From positions 2,790,001 through 2,854,000 of the forward strand of contig NZ_CP126742.1 of NCBI RefSeq assembly GCF_030246945.1: a stretch of DNA of 64,000 bases, read 5' to 3'. Each line of letters starts with the position of its first letter. The stretch's first letter is position 1. The notes below the pieces were generated by a model. It was given only the letters and a program-made list of their open reading frames with translations. It had not been told where the DNA came from and searched no databases. The position numbers and the translations under genes are program-made. Below are positions 36,268 through 44,847 of the stretch, piece after piece. The DNA is from Microbacterium sp. zg-Y1090 (GTDB lineage Bacteria; Actinomycetota; Actinomycetes; Actinomycetales; Microbacteriaceae).

Positions 36268-37251
36268 ATGGCGCGTTTCGATCTCCCCGAGCAGCAGCTG
36301 CGGGCCTACCTCCCCGAGCGCCGCGAGCCGGCCGACTTCGATGCGTTCTGGCGGGAGTCGATCGCGCTCGCGCGCGCTGCCGGCGGCGCCGTCACGCGGC
36401 GTCGCGCCCCCTCGCCGCTGACCCTCGTCGACGTGCACGACGTGACCTTCCCCGGGTTCGACGGCGACCCGGTGCGGGCGTGGCTGGTGGTGCCCCGCAC
36501 CGCCGAGACGCCGCTGCCGGCGATGGTGGAGTTCATCGGCTACGGGCGAGGCCGGGGCCTCCCGCACGAGCGGCTGTACTGGCCGGCGGCCGGTCACGTG
36601 CAGCTCATCGTCGACACCCGCGGTCAGGGATCCACCTGGGGCACCGGCGGCGACACCCCCGACCCGCACGGTGCGGGACCGTCGGGCGCCGGGTTCCTGA
36701 CGCGCGGCATCGACGACCCGCACGACTACTACTACCGCCGGGTCTTCGTCGACGCGGTGCGGGCGGTGGATGCCGTGCGCACGCTGGCCGAAGTCGACCC
36801 CGACCGCGTCTCGGTCACCGGCAACAGCCAGGGCGGAGCCATCGCGATCGCCGCGGCGGCGCTGAGCGAGGGCCTCGTGGCCGCCCTGCCCACGGCCCCC
36901 ATCCTGTGCGACCTGCCGCGGGTCATCAGGCTGACCGACGCCGACCCGCATGCGGAGATCACGCGCTACCTGTCGGTGCACCGCGCGGCGGCCGAGCGCA
37001 CGTTCGCGACCCTGTCCTACTTCGACGGCGTGAACTTCGCCGCCCGCGCGACCGCGCCCGCGCTCTTCGGCGCCGGCCTGCTCGACACCGTCGCCCCGCC
37101 GTCGGGCGTGTTCGCCGCGGCCAACCACTGGGCGGCGGGGGCGCAGACCGTCGCATATCCCTGGAACGGGCACGAGGGCGGCGAAGGCACGCACTGGCTG
37201 CGGCAGGCACAGTGGCTCGCCGAGCGCCTGGGCGCCACGGTGACGGCGTGA
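36268..37251 (+). CDS. Acetylxylan esterase (CE7 family)
   Basis: A 327-residue cytosolic alpha/beta-hydrolase of the CE7 acetylxylan esterase/cephalosporin C deacetylase family, which removes acetyl groups from xylo-oligosaccharides. The CE7 hallmarks are VDTRGQGSTWGTGGDT, GNSQGG (Ser187), GLLDTVAPPSG (Asp273) and WNGHEGG (His302). With no signal peptide it should act after import. ATG 36268 has GGAAGGA seven bases upstream. It is the first gene of the operon axe-uxuB-manD2-kdgK; its stop overlaps the GTG of uxuB. Confidence 0.94.
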   Translation: MARFDLPEQQLRAYLPERREPADFDAFWRESIALARAAGGAVTRRRAPSPLTLVDVHDVTFPGFDGDPVRAWLVVPRTAETPLPAMVEFIGYGRGRGLPHERLYWPAAGHVQLIVDTRGQGSTWGTGGDTPDPHGAGPSGAGFLTRGIDDPHDYYYRRVFVDAVRAVDAVRTLAEVDPDRVSVTGNSQGGAIAIAAAALSEGLVAALPTAPILCDLPRVIRLTDADPHAEITRYLSVHRAAAERTFATLSYFDGVNFAARATAPALFGAGLLDTVAPPSGVFAAANHWAAGAQTVAYPWNGHEGGEGTHWLRQAQWLAERLGATVTA

Positions 37252-38600
37252 CGGTCGCCAGCGCCACGCCCCTGCTGACGCGCGAGGCACTCGTCGGCCG
37301 CGGCGGCGGCCGCCCCTCCCCCTCGCCGCGCATCGTGCACATGGGCGTGGGGGCCTTCCACCGCGCCCACCAGGCCTGGTACACCGCCCGCGTCGATGAC
37401 GCCCGCACGTGGGGGATCGCGGCGTTCACAGGCCGGTCCCCCGGGGTGGCCGAGCACCTCACGGCGCAGGACGGCCTGTTCACCCTCGTCGAGCGCGGCC
37501 CGCGCCGCGACCGGTTCACCGTGGTCGACAGCGTGTGCGAAGCCCATCCCGCGACCGCCCACGACCGGTTCCTCGCCCTGGCGACCTCGCCTCGGACGGC
37601 CATCATCACCCTGACCGTCACCGAGGCGGGCTACCACCTCGGCCCGCACGGGCGGGTGGACCTCGCCGACGCCGCGGTGGCATCCGACGTCGCCACCCTG
37701 CGGCGCGGCGACGTCCAGGCGCTCCAGACGCCCGTGGGCCGCCTGACCGATGCGCTGCACCGTCGGCACGGCGCGGCGGCGGGTCCGGTGGCGGTGGTGT
37801 CGTGCGACAACATCCCCGACAACGGCGGCACCCTGCGCCGCGCCGTCGCCGACGTCGCAGCGGCGTGCGGCTGGGACGCGTCCGCGTGGCCGGCGTCGTT
37901 CGTCGCGACGAGCGTCGACCGCATCACGCCGCACACGACCGACGCCGACCTGCAGCTGGTGACCGATGCCACCGGCTGGCGGGACACCGCCGCCGTGGTG
38001 GCCGAGCCCTTCACCGACTGGGTGCTCTCGGGCGACTTCCCCGCCGGCCGCCCCGAGTGGGAGCGGGCGGGCGCGCGGTTCGTCGCGGCGATCGAGCCGT
38101 ACGAGCAGCGCAAGCTGCTGCTGCTCAACGGCGGGCACCTGGCTCTGGCGTTCCGGGGGCTGCAGCGCGGTCATGACACCGTTGCGGCGGCGATGGCCGA
38201 CCCGGTGTGCCGGAACGCCCTGGAGCGGTTCTGGGACGACGCCGAGCGCGTCGTGGATCCCGCCGCCGACCCGGCGGCGTACCGCCCGGCCCTCGTCGAG
38301 CGCTTCGAGAACGGGCGCATCGCGCACCGCCTGGCGCAGATCGCCGTCGACACGGCCACGAAGCTGCGGCTGCGGGTGCTGCCGGTCATCGCGGCCGAGC
38401 GGGCCGCCGGGCGCGAGGCGCGCGGCGCGCTGGGGGTCGTGGCCGACTGGGCCGGCGGCATCCGCTCCGGGGCACTGGAGCCCGGCGCCGATGCCGCGCA
38501 GCTGCACGCCGCGCTGACGTCGGGGCTCTCCCCGGCCGAGGCGGCCCCCCTCACCGCGGCGCTGGCCGCACCGTTCGACGCGAAGGAGACAACGACATGA
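37248..38600 (+). CDS. uxuB: Fructuronate reductase / mannitol dehydrogenase family protein
   Basis: A 450-residue NAD-dependent polyol/uronate dehydrogenase. The Rossmann N-terminal domain contains [17 protein letters not shown]; later segments are [34 protein letters not shown] and the catalytic region [13 protein letters not shown]. The substrate-domain pattern fits the mannitol dehydrogenase superfamily; operon context with ManD and KdgK makes reduction of D-fructuronate to D-mannonate the likely reaction. GTG 37248 overlaps the esterase stop (GTGA) and its own stop overlaps the next ATG, so the genes are translationally coupled. Confidence 0.9.
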   Translation: MTVASATPLLTREALVGRGGGRPSPSPRIVHMGVGAFHRAHQAWYTARVDDARTWGIAAFTGRSPGVAEHLTAQDGLFTLVERGPRRDRFTVVDSVCEAHPATAHDRFLALATSPRTAIITLTVTEAGYHLGPHGRVDLADAAVASDVATLRRGDVQALQTPVGRLTDALHRRHGAAAGPVAVVSCDNIPDNGGTLRRAVADVAAACGWDASAWPASFVATSVDRITPHTTDADLQLVTDATGWRDTAAVVAEPFTDWVLSGDFPAGRPEWERAGARFVAAIEPYEQRKLLLLNGGHLALAFRGLQRGHDTVAAAMADPVCRNALERFWDDAERVVDPAADPAAYRPALVERFENGRIAHRLAQIAVDTATKLRLRVLPVIAAERAAGREARGALGVVADWAGGIRSGALEPGADAAQLHAALTSGLSPAEAAPLTAALAAPFDAKETTT

Positions 38601-39835
38601 AGATCGACCGCGCAGAGGTCATCGTCACGAGCCCCGACCGCAACTTCGTGACCCTCAAGCTCACGACCGACGACGGGCTGACGGGGCTGGGCGACGCGAC
38701 CCTCAACGGCCGGGAGCTCGCCGTGGTGTCGTACCTGCGCGACCACGTCGTGCCGCTGCTGCTCGGGCGCGATGCCCACCGCATCGAGGACACCTGGCAG
38801 TTCCTCTACCGCAGCGCCTACTGGCGCCGCGGTCCGGTGACGATGGCCGCGATCGCCGCCGTCGACATGGCGCTGTGGGACATCAAGGGCAAGGCCGCCG
38901 GCATGCCCGTGTACCAACTCCTGGGCGGGGCATCGCGCACCGGGCTGCTGGCGTACGGGCACGCATCGGGCCGCGATCTGCCGGAGCTCTTCGACAGCGT
39001 GCGCGAGCACCAGGCTCAGGGCTACCGCGCGATCCGCATCCAGACGGGCGTGCCGGGACTGAAATCCATCTACGGCATCGCGTCCAACGCCACCTTCGAA
39101 GCCAACACCGGCGTGCGCTACGACCACGAGCCCGCCCAGCGGGGGGCGAAGCCGGCGGAGGAGGACTGGGACAGCCGCTCCTACCTGCGCCACGTGCCCA
39201 CGGTCTTCGAGGCGGTGCGCGCCGAGTTCGGGCCCGAGATCCCGCTGCTGCACGACTCCCACCACCGGCTCACCCCCATCCAGGCCGCGCGGCTGGGCAA
39301 GTCCGTCGAGCCGTACGACCTGTTCTGGCTCGAGGACGTGACCCCTGCGGAGAACCAGGAGGCCCTGCGGCTGGTGCGCCAGCACACCACGACACCGCTG
39401 GCCATCGGCGAGATCTTCAACACGGTCTGGGACTACCAGCAGATCATCCGCGAGCAGCTGATCGACTACGTCCGCAGCGCCGTCACCCACACCGGGGGCA
39501 TCTCGCACCTGAAGAAGGTGCTCGACTACGCCGCGCAGTACCAGATCAAGTCGGGAATGCACGGCCCCACCGACATCTCGCCCGTCGGCATGGCCGCGGC
39601 GATGCACCTGGGGCTGTCGATCCACAACTTCGGCATCCAGGAGTACATGCGCCACGGCGCCAAGACCGATGCCGTGTTCCAGCAGTCGTTCACCTGGGCC
39701 GAGGGCTTCCTGCACCCCGGCGACCAGCCGGGGCTGGGTGTCGACCTCGACGTCGACGAGGCCGGAAGGTACCCGTACGCGCAGGCCTACCTGCCGTACA
39801 ACCGCCTCGCCGACGGGACGGTGCACGACTGGTGA
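38597..39835 (+). CDS. manD: D-mannonate dehydratase (enolase superfamily), copy 2
   Basis: A 412-residue ManD enzyme that dehydrates D-mannonate to 2-keto-3-deoxy-D-gluconate. It keeps family features: [34 protein letters not shown] (Arg/Tyr catalytic loop), [24 protein letters not shown] and [12 protein letters not shown] for the metal ligands and barrel loops, and [14 protein letters not shown]. It looks like the canonical copy compared with the paralogue at 24002. ATG 38597 overlaps the uxuB stop and has AAGGAG upstream. Its stop overlaps the kdgK GTG. Confidence 0.94.
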   Translation: MKIDRAEVIVTSPDRNFVTLKLTTDDGLTGLGDATLNGRELAVVSYLRDHVVPLLLGRDAHRIEDTWQFLYRSAYWRRGPVTMAAIAAVDMALWDIKGKAAGMPVYQLLGGASRTGLLAYGHASGRDLPELFDSVREHQAQGYRAIRIQTGVPGLKSIYGIASNATFEANTGVRYDHEPAQRGAKPAEEDWDSRSYLRHVPTVFEAVRAEFGPEIPLLHDSHHRLTPIQAARLGKSVEPYDLFWLEDVTPAENQEALRLVRQHTTTPLAIGEIFNTVWDYQQIIREQLIDYVRSAVTHTGGISHLKKVLDYAAQYQIKSGMHGPTDISPVGMAAAMHLGLSIHNFGIQEYMRHGAKTDAVFQQSFTWAEGFLHPGDQPGLGVDLDVDEAGRYPYAQAYLPYNRLADGTVHDW

Positions 39836-40782
39836 GCCCCGACGTGCTGTGCCTCGGCGAGACGATGGCGCTGCTCGCCCCTTCGCCGGGCGAGCCGCTG
39901 CAGCCCGGCTCCGCGCTGACGCTGGGGGTGGGCGGGGCGGAGTCGAACACAGCCGTCGCGCTGCGCGGCGCCGGCGTGGATGCCGCCTGGGCGGGGCTGC
40001 TCGGCGACGACCCGCTGGGCGACGTCGTCGCGGGCTTCCTCGCCGCGCGCGATGTGGACATCTCGCTGCACGAGCGCCGGCCGCTGCCCACCGGGCTCTA
40101 CGTCAAGGCCACCGGTCCCGACGGCACGGTCAGGCCGCTCTACTACCGACGCGGCTCCGCCGGCTCCACGATGGATGCCGCGCTGGCCCGCCGCTGGGCG
40201 CAGGCCGCGACGCCGCGCATCGTGCACGTGTCGGGCATCACGGCGCAGATCTCCGAGGCCGGCGCGCAGTTCCTGCATGCCGTGTGCGTAGACCGCGTCT
40301 TCGGCGAGGCACTTTTGAGCTTCGACGTGAACCACCGCCCCGCGCTGGCAGGCCCTGCCACCCCCGGCACCCTGCGGCACCTCGCCCGGGCGAGCGACGT
40401 CGTGTTCGTCGGCGCGGACGAAGCCCAGACCACGTGGGGGGTGGCCGCAGATGACATCCCCCGGCACCTGTCGGGACCGCGCCATCTCGTCGTGAAGGAC
40501 GCCGGCGCCGACGCCTCCGAGTACGGCCCCGACGGTACCGTGCGGGTGACGGCGGGACCGGCCACGATCGTCGACGCGGTCGGCGCCGGCGACGCGTTCG
40601 CCGCCGGGTGGCTGGCCGCCCTGATCGCCGGCACCGACGCGGCGGGCCGGCTGTCGGAAGGACACCGCCAAGCGGCGCGGGTGCTCGCCAGCGCGGGCGA
40701 CGTCGCCCCCGCAGCCGAGCGGGCCGCCACCGGCGCGTCAGTACAGTGGTGCGGTGAGCGACCTTCTCCACACGCCCGGTGA
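39832..40782 (+). CDS. kdgK: 2-keto-3-deoxygluconate kinase (PfkB family)
   Basis: A 316-residue ribokinase/PfkB-family kinase expected to phosphorylate KDG to KDPG. It begins [36 protein letters not shown] is the substrate-binding glycine region, [12 protein letters not shown] fits KDG kinases and [14 protein letters not shown] holds the catalytic Asp and anion hole. GTG 39832 overlaps the manD stop. The 3' end overlaps the ROK regulator gene by 29 bases and contains that gene's -10 box. No KDPG aldolase gene is in the window. Confidence 0.9.
   Translation: MSPDVLCLGETMALLAPSPGEPLQPGSALTLGVGGAESNTAVALRGAGVDAAWAGLLGDDPLGDVVAGFLAARDVDISLHERRPLPTGLYVKATGPDGTVRPLYYRRGSAGSTMDAALARRWAQAATPRIVHVSGITAQISEAGAQFLHAVCVDRVFGEALLSFDVNHRPALAGPATPGTLRHLARASDVVFVGADEAQTTWGVAADDIPRHLSGPRHLVVKDAGADASEYGPDGTVRVTAGPATIVDAVGAGDAFAAGWLAALIAGTDAAGRLSEGHRQAARVLASAGDVAPAAERAATGASVQWCGERPSPHAR
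40742..40747 (+). promoter_or_regulatory. -10 box TACAGT for the ROK regulator inside kdgK
   Basis: TACAGT lies exactly six bases before GTG 40754, within the 3' end of kdgK, giving the regulator its own leaderless promoter. Confidence 0.5.
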
Positions 40783-41926
40783 CGGCGTGCGCCAGCGCAA
40801 CCTGTCACGGCTGCTGCGCCTCGTGCACCACGACGGCCCGCACTCGCGCGCGGCGCTCACGGAGATGACGGGACTCAACCGCTCGACGATCGCCGACCTC
40901 GTCTCGGAGCTGTGCCGTCGAGGGCTCGCCGTCGAGCAGGCACCGGCCGCCGTCGGCCGGGTGGGACGCCCGTCGCCGGTCGTCGCGGCATCCGCCGACA
41001 CCGTCGCCGTCGCCGCCAACCCCGAGGTCGACGCGCTCGAGATCGCCGCGATCGGCCTGGACCGCACCGTGCGCCTGCGTGAGCGCATCGAGCTCGACCA
41101 CCTCGCCGGCCCCGACGAGATCGCACGCCTGCTGGCGGATCGCGTCGCGACGTGGCGCTCCGGCGAGCTCGCGGGCGCCCGCCTGTCGGCCGTGGGACTC
41201 GCCGTTCCCGGGCTCGTGCGCGCCGGCGACGGACTCGTGCGCAACGCCCCCCACCTGGGGTGGACCGATGCCCCGGTGGCCGAGCTGGTCGCCGCTGCCA
41301 CCGGATTGCCGACGACCGTCGGCAACGATGCGTCCCTGGGCGCCGTCGCCGAGCACCTCTTCGGTGCGGGACGCGGCATCGACGACCTCGTCTACCTCAA
41401 CGGCGGCGCGAGCGGCATCGGCGGCGGACTGATCGTGCAGGGGATGCCGGTGGCGGGCGCCGGCGGCTACGCGGGCGAGTTCGGGCAGAACCGCCCCGGC
41501 ATCGCCACCGTCACCGACCGCCGCGCCGGCCGGGGCGTGCTCGAAGACGAGGTCAGCCGTGCACGGCTGCTCGCCGTGACCGGACTCGCCGCCGCCGACG
41601 AACAGACGCTCGCCGCCGCGCTGCGCACCGCGACCTCGCCCTCGGTCACCGAGGAGGTCGCCCGACAGCGCCGGATCCTCTCCACGGCGCTGGCCAACGC
41701 CGTCAACGTGCTGAACCCGTCGGTGGTGGTGCTGGGCGGATTCCTCGCGACGCTCGCCGGATCCGACCTCGACGGCATGCTGCAGCTGGTGCGCGCCCAG
41801 GCGATGCCGGCATGCGCAGAGGACCTGCAGATCCGGCCCGCGCTGCTTGCCGAGGACCGCCTGCTCGTCGGCGCCGCGGAAGCCGCCTTCGAACCGCTCC
41901 TGCGGGACCCCTCCCTCAGCGGCTGA
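40754..41926 (+). CDS. ROK-family transcriptional regulator (XylR-like)
   Basis: A 390-residue ROK (repressor, ORF, kinase) protein with an N-terminal winged helix (RQRNLSRLLRLVHHDGPHSRAALTEMTGLNRSTIADLVSELCRRGL) and an actin-like sugar-binding domain (VGLAVPGLV, VGNDASLGAVAEHLFGAG, YLNGGASGIGGGLIVQG). The usual GH...CxCGxxGC zinc motif is absent: after YAGEFGQN the sequence is RPGIATVTDRRAGRGVLE, with no cysteines. Position next to the xylose/uronate genes and the separate palindrome before xylA make it the best candidate xylAB repressor (inference). The end overlaps the convergent NRDE gene by 11 bases. Confidence 0.87.
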   Translation: MSDLLHTPGDGVRQRNLSRLLRLVHHDGPHSRAALTEMTGLNRSTIADLVSELCRRGLAVEQAPAAVGRVGRPSPVVAASADTVAVAANPEVDALEIAAIGLDRTVRLRERIELDHLAGPDEIARLLADRVATWRSGELAGARLSAVGLAVPGLVRAGDGLVRNAPHLGWTDAPVAELVAAATGLPTTVGNDASLGAVAEHLFGAGRGIDDLVYLNGGASGIGGGLIVQGMPVAGAGGYAGEFGQNRPGIATVTDRRAGRGVLEDEVSRARLLAVTGLAAADEQTLAAALRTATSPSVTEEVARQRRILSTALANAVNVLNPSVVVLGGFLATLAGSDLDGMLQLVRAQAMPACAEDLQIRPALLAEDRLLVGAAEAAFEPLLRDPSLSG

Positions 41927-42641
41927 CGCCCAGCGCGTCGCGCTGCCAGTGCCCCGGGCGGTCGAACGCCCCGTATCGCACGTCCACCCCGTCGGAGCCG
42001 ACCGTCGCGGTGCACAGCAGCAGCGACAGCGTCGGGTAGCCGAACGGCCGGTTGTCGCGGATGATCGCGCGATCATCCTCCGGGTCCAGCGCCGCGGAGG
42101 CGTCGAGCACGGCCAGCCACGGCGCGAAGCCATCGGGCCCGGCGCCGTCGGCGGCGTCGCGGAACCTGTCCAGCCACGCGGCGATGCGCGGTGTGTTCGG
42201 GTCGTCGACGTCGTCGTGGGCGATCATGTGGGTGCCGGGCGTCAGGCGCTGCTCCCGCCGGCGCACCCCGTCCCACGAGACGACGCGCACGCCGGCGGCA
42301 TCCACCTCGACGAGGTTGAAGCCGCGTTCGGTCGGGGTCGGCGCGGGCGGGTTCCCGGCGACCGACTCCAGGGCCAGCCGGCCACGCGTCGTGACCTCGT
42401 CGTCACCGCGGTCGGAGAGGTCGGCGCGGTTCAGCACCACCGCCAGGCGATGCGCCATCGGGTCGGCAGCGAGCCACGCCCCGCCCGCACGCCGGTCGCG
42501 CACGCCGACCACGCCCGGATGAGTCTGCGGCCACCACCGCCCCAGCGGATCCCACGGCCGACCGGGGTCCTCGTCGCGGACCGCGATGAGCTGCACCGGG
42601 GCGCCTGCTTCCTCTGGCACCCGCACGATCACCGTGCACAT
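41916..42641 (-). CDS. NRDE/TANGO2-like protein
   Basis: A 241-residue protein with the N-terminal MCTVIVRV and the NRDE-family layout (RDEDPGRPWDPLGRWW, GGAWLAADPMAHRLAVVLNRAD, RGRLALESVAG). Cys2 would be N-terminal after Met removal, as in Ntn-hydrolase-like folds, but no activity is established for the bacterial family; eukaryotic TANGO2 is linked to haem and Golgi function. The C-terminal region keeps FGYPTLSLLLCTATV. The gene is divergent from coaBC and overlaps the ROK gene tail to tail. Confidence 0.82.
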   Translation of the reverse strand: MCTVIVRVPEEAGAPVQLIAVRDEDPGRPWDPLGRWWPQTHPGVVGVRDRRAGGAWLAADPMAHRLAVVLNRADLSDRGDDEVTTRGRLALESVAGNPPAPTPTERGFNLVEVDAAGVRVVSWDGVRRREQRLTPGTHMIAHDDVDDPNTPRIAAWLDRFRDAADGAGPDGFAPWLAVLDASAALDPEDDRAIIRDNRPFGYPTLSLLLCTATVGSDGVDVRYGAFDRPGHWQRDALGVSR

Positions 42642-42682
42642 CGCTCATTCCCCTCTCCGGCCGGCGCGACGCGCCCACGTGC

Positions 42683-42688
42683 GACAAT
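42683..42688 (+). promoter_or_regulatory. Putative -10 box GACAAT
   Basis: GACAAT lies six bases before GTG 42695 (coaBC), at the same spacing as the other putative leaderless promoters. Confidence 0.4.
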
Positions 42689-42694
42689 CGAGCC

Positions 42695-43921
42695 GTGTTC
42701 ATCGTGGTCGGCGTGACCGGCGGCATCGCCGCCTACAAGACGGTGCATCTCGTGCGCCTCCTCATCCTCAACGGTCACGACGTGCACGTGATTCCGACCG
42801 AGACGGCGCTGCGGTTCGTCGGCCTTCCCACGTGGGAGGCCATCAGCCGCAATCCGGTCACGACGTCGGTGCACGACGACGTCGCGCAGGTGCGTCACGT
42901 CGCCCTCGGCCAGCGCGCCGACCTCGTCATCATCGCACCGGCGACCGCTCATACGCTCGCCAAGATGGCCGTAGGCCTGGCAGACGACCTGCTCGGAACG
43001 ACGCTGCTGGCCACGCGGGCGCCGGTCGTCGTCGCCCCGGCCATGCACACCGAGATGTGGCAGCACCCCGCCACCGTCAGCAACATCGCCCTCCTGCGCG
43101 AGCGGGGCGTGCACGTGGTGGGTCCGGCATCGGGCCGCCTCACGGGCAGCGACACCGGGCCCGGCCGCATGAGCGAGCCGGAGGAGATCGTCGCCGCCGC
43201 TCTCAGTGTCGTCGAGGGCGGCGGCGCGGGCGACCTCGACGGACTCCGCGTGGTCGTCAGCGCGGGAGGCACGCGGGAGCCGCTCGACCCGGTGCGCTAC
43301 CTCGGCAACCGATCCAGTGGTCGTCAGGGCGTGCAGCTGGCATACGCGGCCGCCGCGCGCGGCGCCGAGGTCACCCTCGTCGCCGCGCACCTCGACGGCG
43401 ACGTGAGGGCGGGAGTCCGCGCGCACGACGGCATCCGTCTCGAGCAGGTGGAGACGGCGCTGCAGCTGCGGGATGCGATGACTGCGGCGGCCGTCGGCGC
43501 CGACGTGGTCGTGATGGCCGCCGCGGTCGCCGACTACCGCCCGGCGGAGGTGTCCGAGGGGAAGATCACCAAGGAGGCGGGCGGCGGCACACTGTCGGTG
43601 CGCCTGGTGGAGAACCCCGACGTGGTCGCCGAGCTGGCGGCGGCGCGCCGGCCGGGTCAGACGATCGTCGCGTTCGCTGCGGAGACCCACGGCGATCCCG
43701 CCGAGCGCCTGGAGCGTGCGCGCCGCAAGCGCGAGCGCAAGCAGGTCGATCTGCTGGTGCTCAACGAGGTGGGCTGGCGCCGAGGCTTCGAATCCGACGA
43801 GAACGCGGTGACGATCATCGGCGCGTCCGGCGACGTGGCCGCCGAGGCGTCCGGGAGCAAGCGGCGCACGGCGGACGCCCTCTGGGATGCGGTGGTGGCG
43901 TTGCGGGCTCAGCGCCGCTGA
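42695..43921 (+). CDS. coaBC: Bifunctional phosphopantothenoylcysteine decarboxylase / phosphopantothenate-cysteine ligase
   Basis: A 408-residue CoA biosynthesis enzyme. The N-terminal CoaC flavoprotein domain (1-180) has VGVTGGIAAYKTVHLVR, the substrate motif PAMHTEMWQHPA and the active-site stretch GRLTGSDTGPGRM. The CoaB domain (from about 187) has VVSAGGTREPLDPVRYLGNRSSG, MAAAVADYRP and the conserved KITKE. Reactions: phosphopantothenate plus cysteine to phosphopantothenoylcysteine, then decarboxylation to phosphopantetheine. GTG 42695 is the start, preceded by a GACAAT hexamer. The 3' end overlaps a small convergent reading frame. Confidence 0.95.
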   Translation: MFIVVGVTGGIAAYKTVHLVRLLILNGHDVHVIPTETALRFVGLPTWEAISRNPVTTSVHDDVAQVRHVALGQRADLVIIAPATAHTLAKMAVGLADDLLGTTLLATRAPVVVAPAMHTEMWQHPATVSNIALLRERGVHVVGPASGRLTGSDTGPGRMSEPEEIVAAALSVVEGGGAGDLDGLRVVVSAGGTREPLDPVRYLGNRSSGRQGVQLAYAAAARGAEVTLVAAHLDGDVRAGVRAHDGIRLEQVETALQLRDAMTAAAVGADVVVMAAAVADYRPAEVSEGKITKEAGGGTLSVRLVENPDVVAELAAARRPGQTIVAFAAETHGDPAERLERARRKRERKQVDLLVLNEVGWRRGFESDENAVTIIGASGDVAAEASGSKRRTADALWDAVVALRAQRR

Positions 43922-44055
43922 GCGCGACCGCCGCCCGGGCGTGCGCTGCGGGGCATGAGTTCACCCTCGACCACATCGAACTCGGGGAGCCGGGCGAAGA
44001 TCGCCTCAGCGGCGTCCGTCTCGGCCTGGTTCGGCTCGTCGGATGGGTAACGCAC
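43909..44055 (-). CDS. Small hypothetical protein
   Basis: A short frame of 48 residues (MRYPSDEPNQAETDAAEAIF...) with an acidic front half and a basic, Arg/Gly-rich C-terminus. I do not recognise it. Support comes from a strong AGGAGG ribosome-binding site seven bases before GTG 44055 and a composition unlike random GC-rich read-through. It overlaps the coaBC 3' end by 13 bases tail to tail. Confidence 0.5.
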   Translation of the reverse strand: MRYPSDEPNQAETDAAEAIFARLPEFDVVEGELMPRSARPGGGRAQRR

Positions 44056-44162
44056 AATGGCACCTCCTCGCATCTCCTGCTCCCCCACACTCACACCCCG
44101 CAGGGGACCGCGGCGAGGTGTTGACAAAGCGTCGGACAGGTGCGAGCAACCCCGGGCGCCGG

Positions 44163-44168
44163 TAACGT
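44163..44168 (+). promoter_or_regulatory. -10 box TAACGT
   Basis: TAACGT lies seven bases before GTG 44176 of the first DUF7882 gene. Confidence 0.45.
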
Positions 44169-44175
44169 GACGGCC

Positions 44176-44508
44176 GTGGGCATCATGTACTACGGCGGCG
44201 AGAGCACGCCGATCACCATCGACGACAGGGCGCTGGCACACCTGAAGGTCGTCATCGCGACCAAGCTGCGGCGTGGGGAGAGCTTCACGGTGTCGTGGCG
44301 GCATCCCGAAGGCGATCCTGAAGGACGCAGCACCATCTGGGTGCATCCCTCCATCCCCCTGCGGTTCGTCTTCGACGACCCCGAGCCGGCGGTGCTCAGC
44401 CGCGAGTGGATCGAGGAGCTGGCCGGGTCTGCGAACTCGTCCGGCGGCATCATGCTCGTCGCGGAGCACCTCGACCCGCAGCAGCGCGACGCCGAGTCGT
44501 CGGCCTAG
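44176..44508 (+). CDS. DUF7882-like protein, copy A
   Basis: A 110-residue protein of a Microbacteriaceae-enriched family often mislabelled as ATP-dependent DNA ligase. It shares with the two genes downstream the start MGxxxYG, the acidic ITIDDRALAHLKVVIATKLRRGESFTVSW block, a tripartite STIWVHPSIPLRFVF segment and a helix with ELAGSANSSGG. The pattern suggests a small mixed beta fold with a conserved Lys-Leu-Arg-Arg-Gly turn. No nucleotidyltransferase KxDG motif is present, so ligase activity is not supported. GTG 44176 is chosen by paralogy and a TAACGT -10 box seven bases upstream. It converges on copy B. Confidence 0.8.
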   Translation: MGIMYYGGESTPITIDDRALAHLKVVIATKLRRGESFTVSWRHPEGDPEGRSTIWVHPSIPLRFVFDDPEPAVLSREWIEELAGSANSSGGIMLVAEHLDPQQRDAESSA

Positions 44509-44518
44509 GCCGCCGCCG

Positions 44519-44534
44519 GAGGGCTTCAGCCCTC
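44519..44534. terminator. Small hairpin between convergent DUF7882 genes
   Basis: GAGGGC and GCCCTC form a 6-bp stem with a TTCA loop, covering the stop codon of copy B just after the end of copy A. Confidence 0.4.
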
Positions 44535-44843
44535 TTCGACGAGGGAGTCCTCCTTGGGCTCCGGCACCACCGCGAGTCCGTTGGGGCCGCTGGCCGACTG
44601 CATCAGCGCTTCGACCCAGACCCGGTTGATGCGCGGCGCGCGGCTGCCGTGGAAGAGGAACTGCAGCGGCACCGAGGGGTGGATCCAGAAGCTGCGGCGA
44701 TCTCCCCCGGGACCGGCATCCACATCGAACATGAACGGCTCGCCGCGGCGCAGCTTGTTCATGAAGACGATGCGCAGGTGAGCGAGGGTGCGGTCCTCGA
44801 TCTCCACCGCGTTGCCCACGGTGTCGTAGATGAATCGGCCCAT
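44526..44843 (-). CDS. DUF7882-like protein, copy B
   Basis: A 105-residue paralogue starting MGRFIYDTVGNAVEIEDRTLAHLRIVFMNKLRRGEPF, with SFWIHPSVPLQFLFHG in the middle. It is the most divergent of the three: the VVIATKLRRGESF block becomes IVFMNKLRRGEPF and the YYG start becomes IYD. The C-terminus (EPKEDSLVEEG) is acidic. ATG 44843 is supported by TACGCT exactly six bases upstream. It converges on copy A, and copy C lies just upstream on the same strand. Confidence 0.78.
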   Translation of the reverse strand: MGRFIYDTVGNAVEIEDRTLAHLRIVFMNKLRRGEPFMFDVDAGPGGDRRSFWIHPSVPLQFLFHGSRAPRINRVWVEALMQSASGPNGLAVVPEPKEDSLVEEG

Positions 44844-44847
44844 GGGG

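Noticed and set aside
36219..37247. Alternative frame over the acetylxylan esterase
   Set aside because: It is open but Arg/Ala-rich; the esterase frame has the complete catalytic triad and a ribosome-binding site, and uxuB begins only at 37248.
44121..44126. TTGACA before DUF7882 copy A as its -35 box
   Set aside because: It is 36 bases from the TAACGT -10, too far for the same promoter.
44157..44178. tRNA or small RNA gene
   Set aside because: No cloverleaf or stable conserved fold could be drawn; the window has no recognisable tRNA or rRNA.
44176..44508. ATP-dependent DNA ligase
   Set aside because: The protein is only 110 residues and lacks the KxDG motif and other nucleotidyltransferase motifs; the label comes from database habit.
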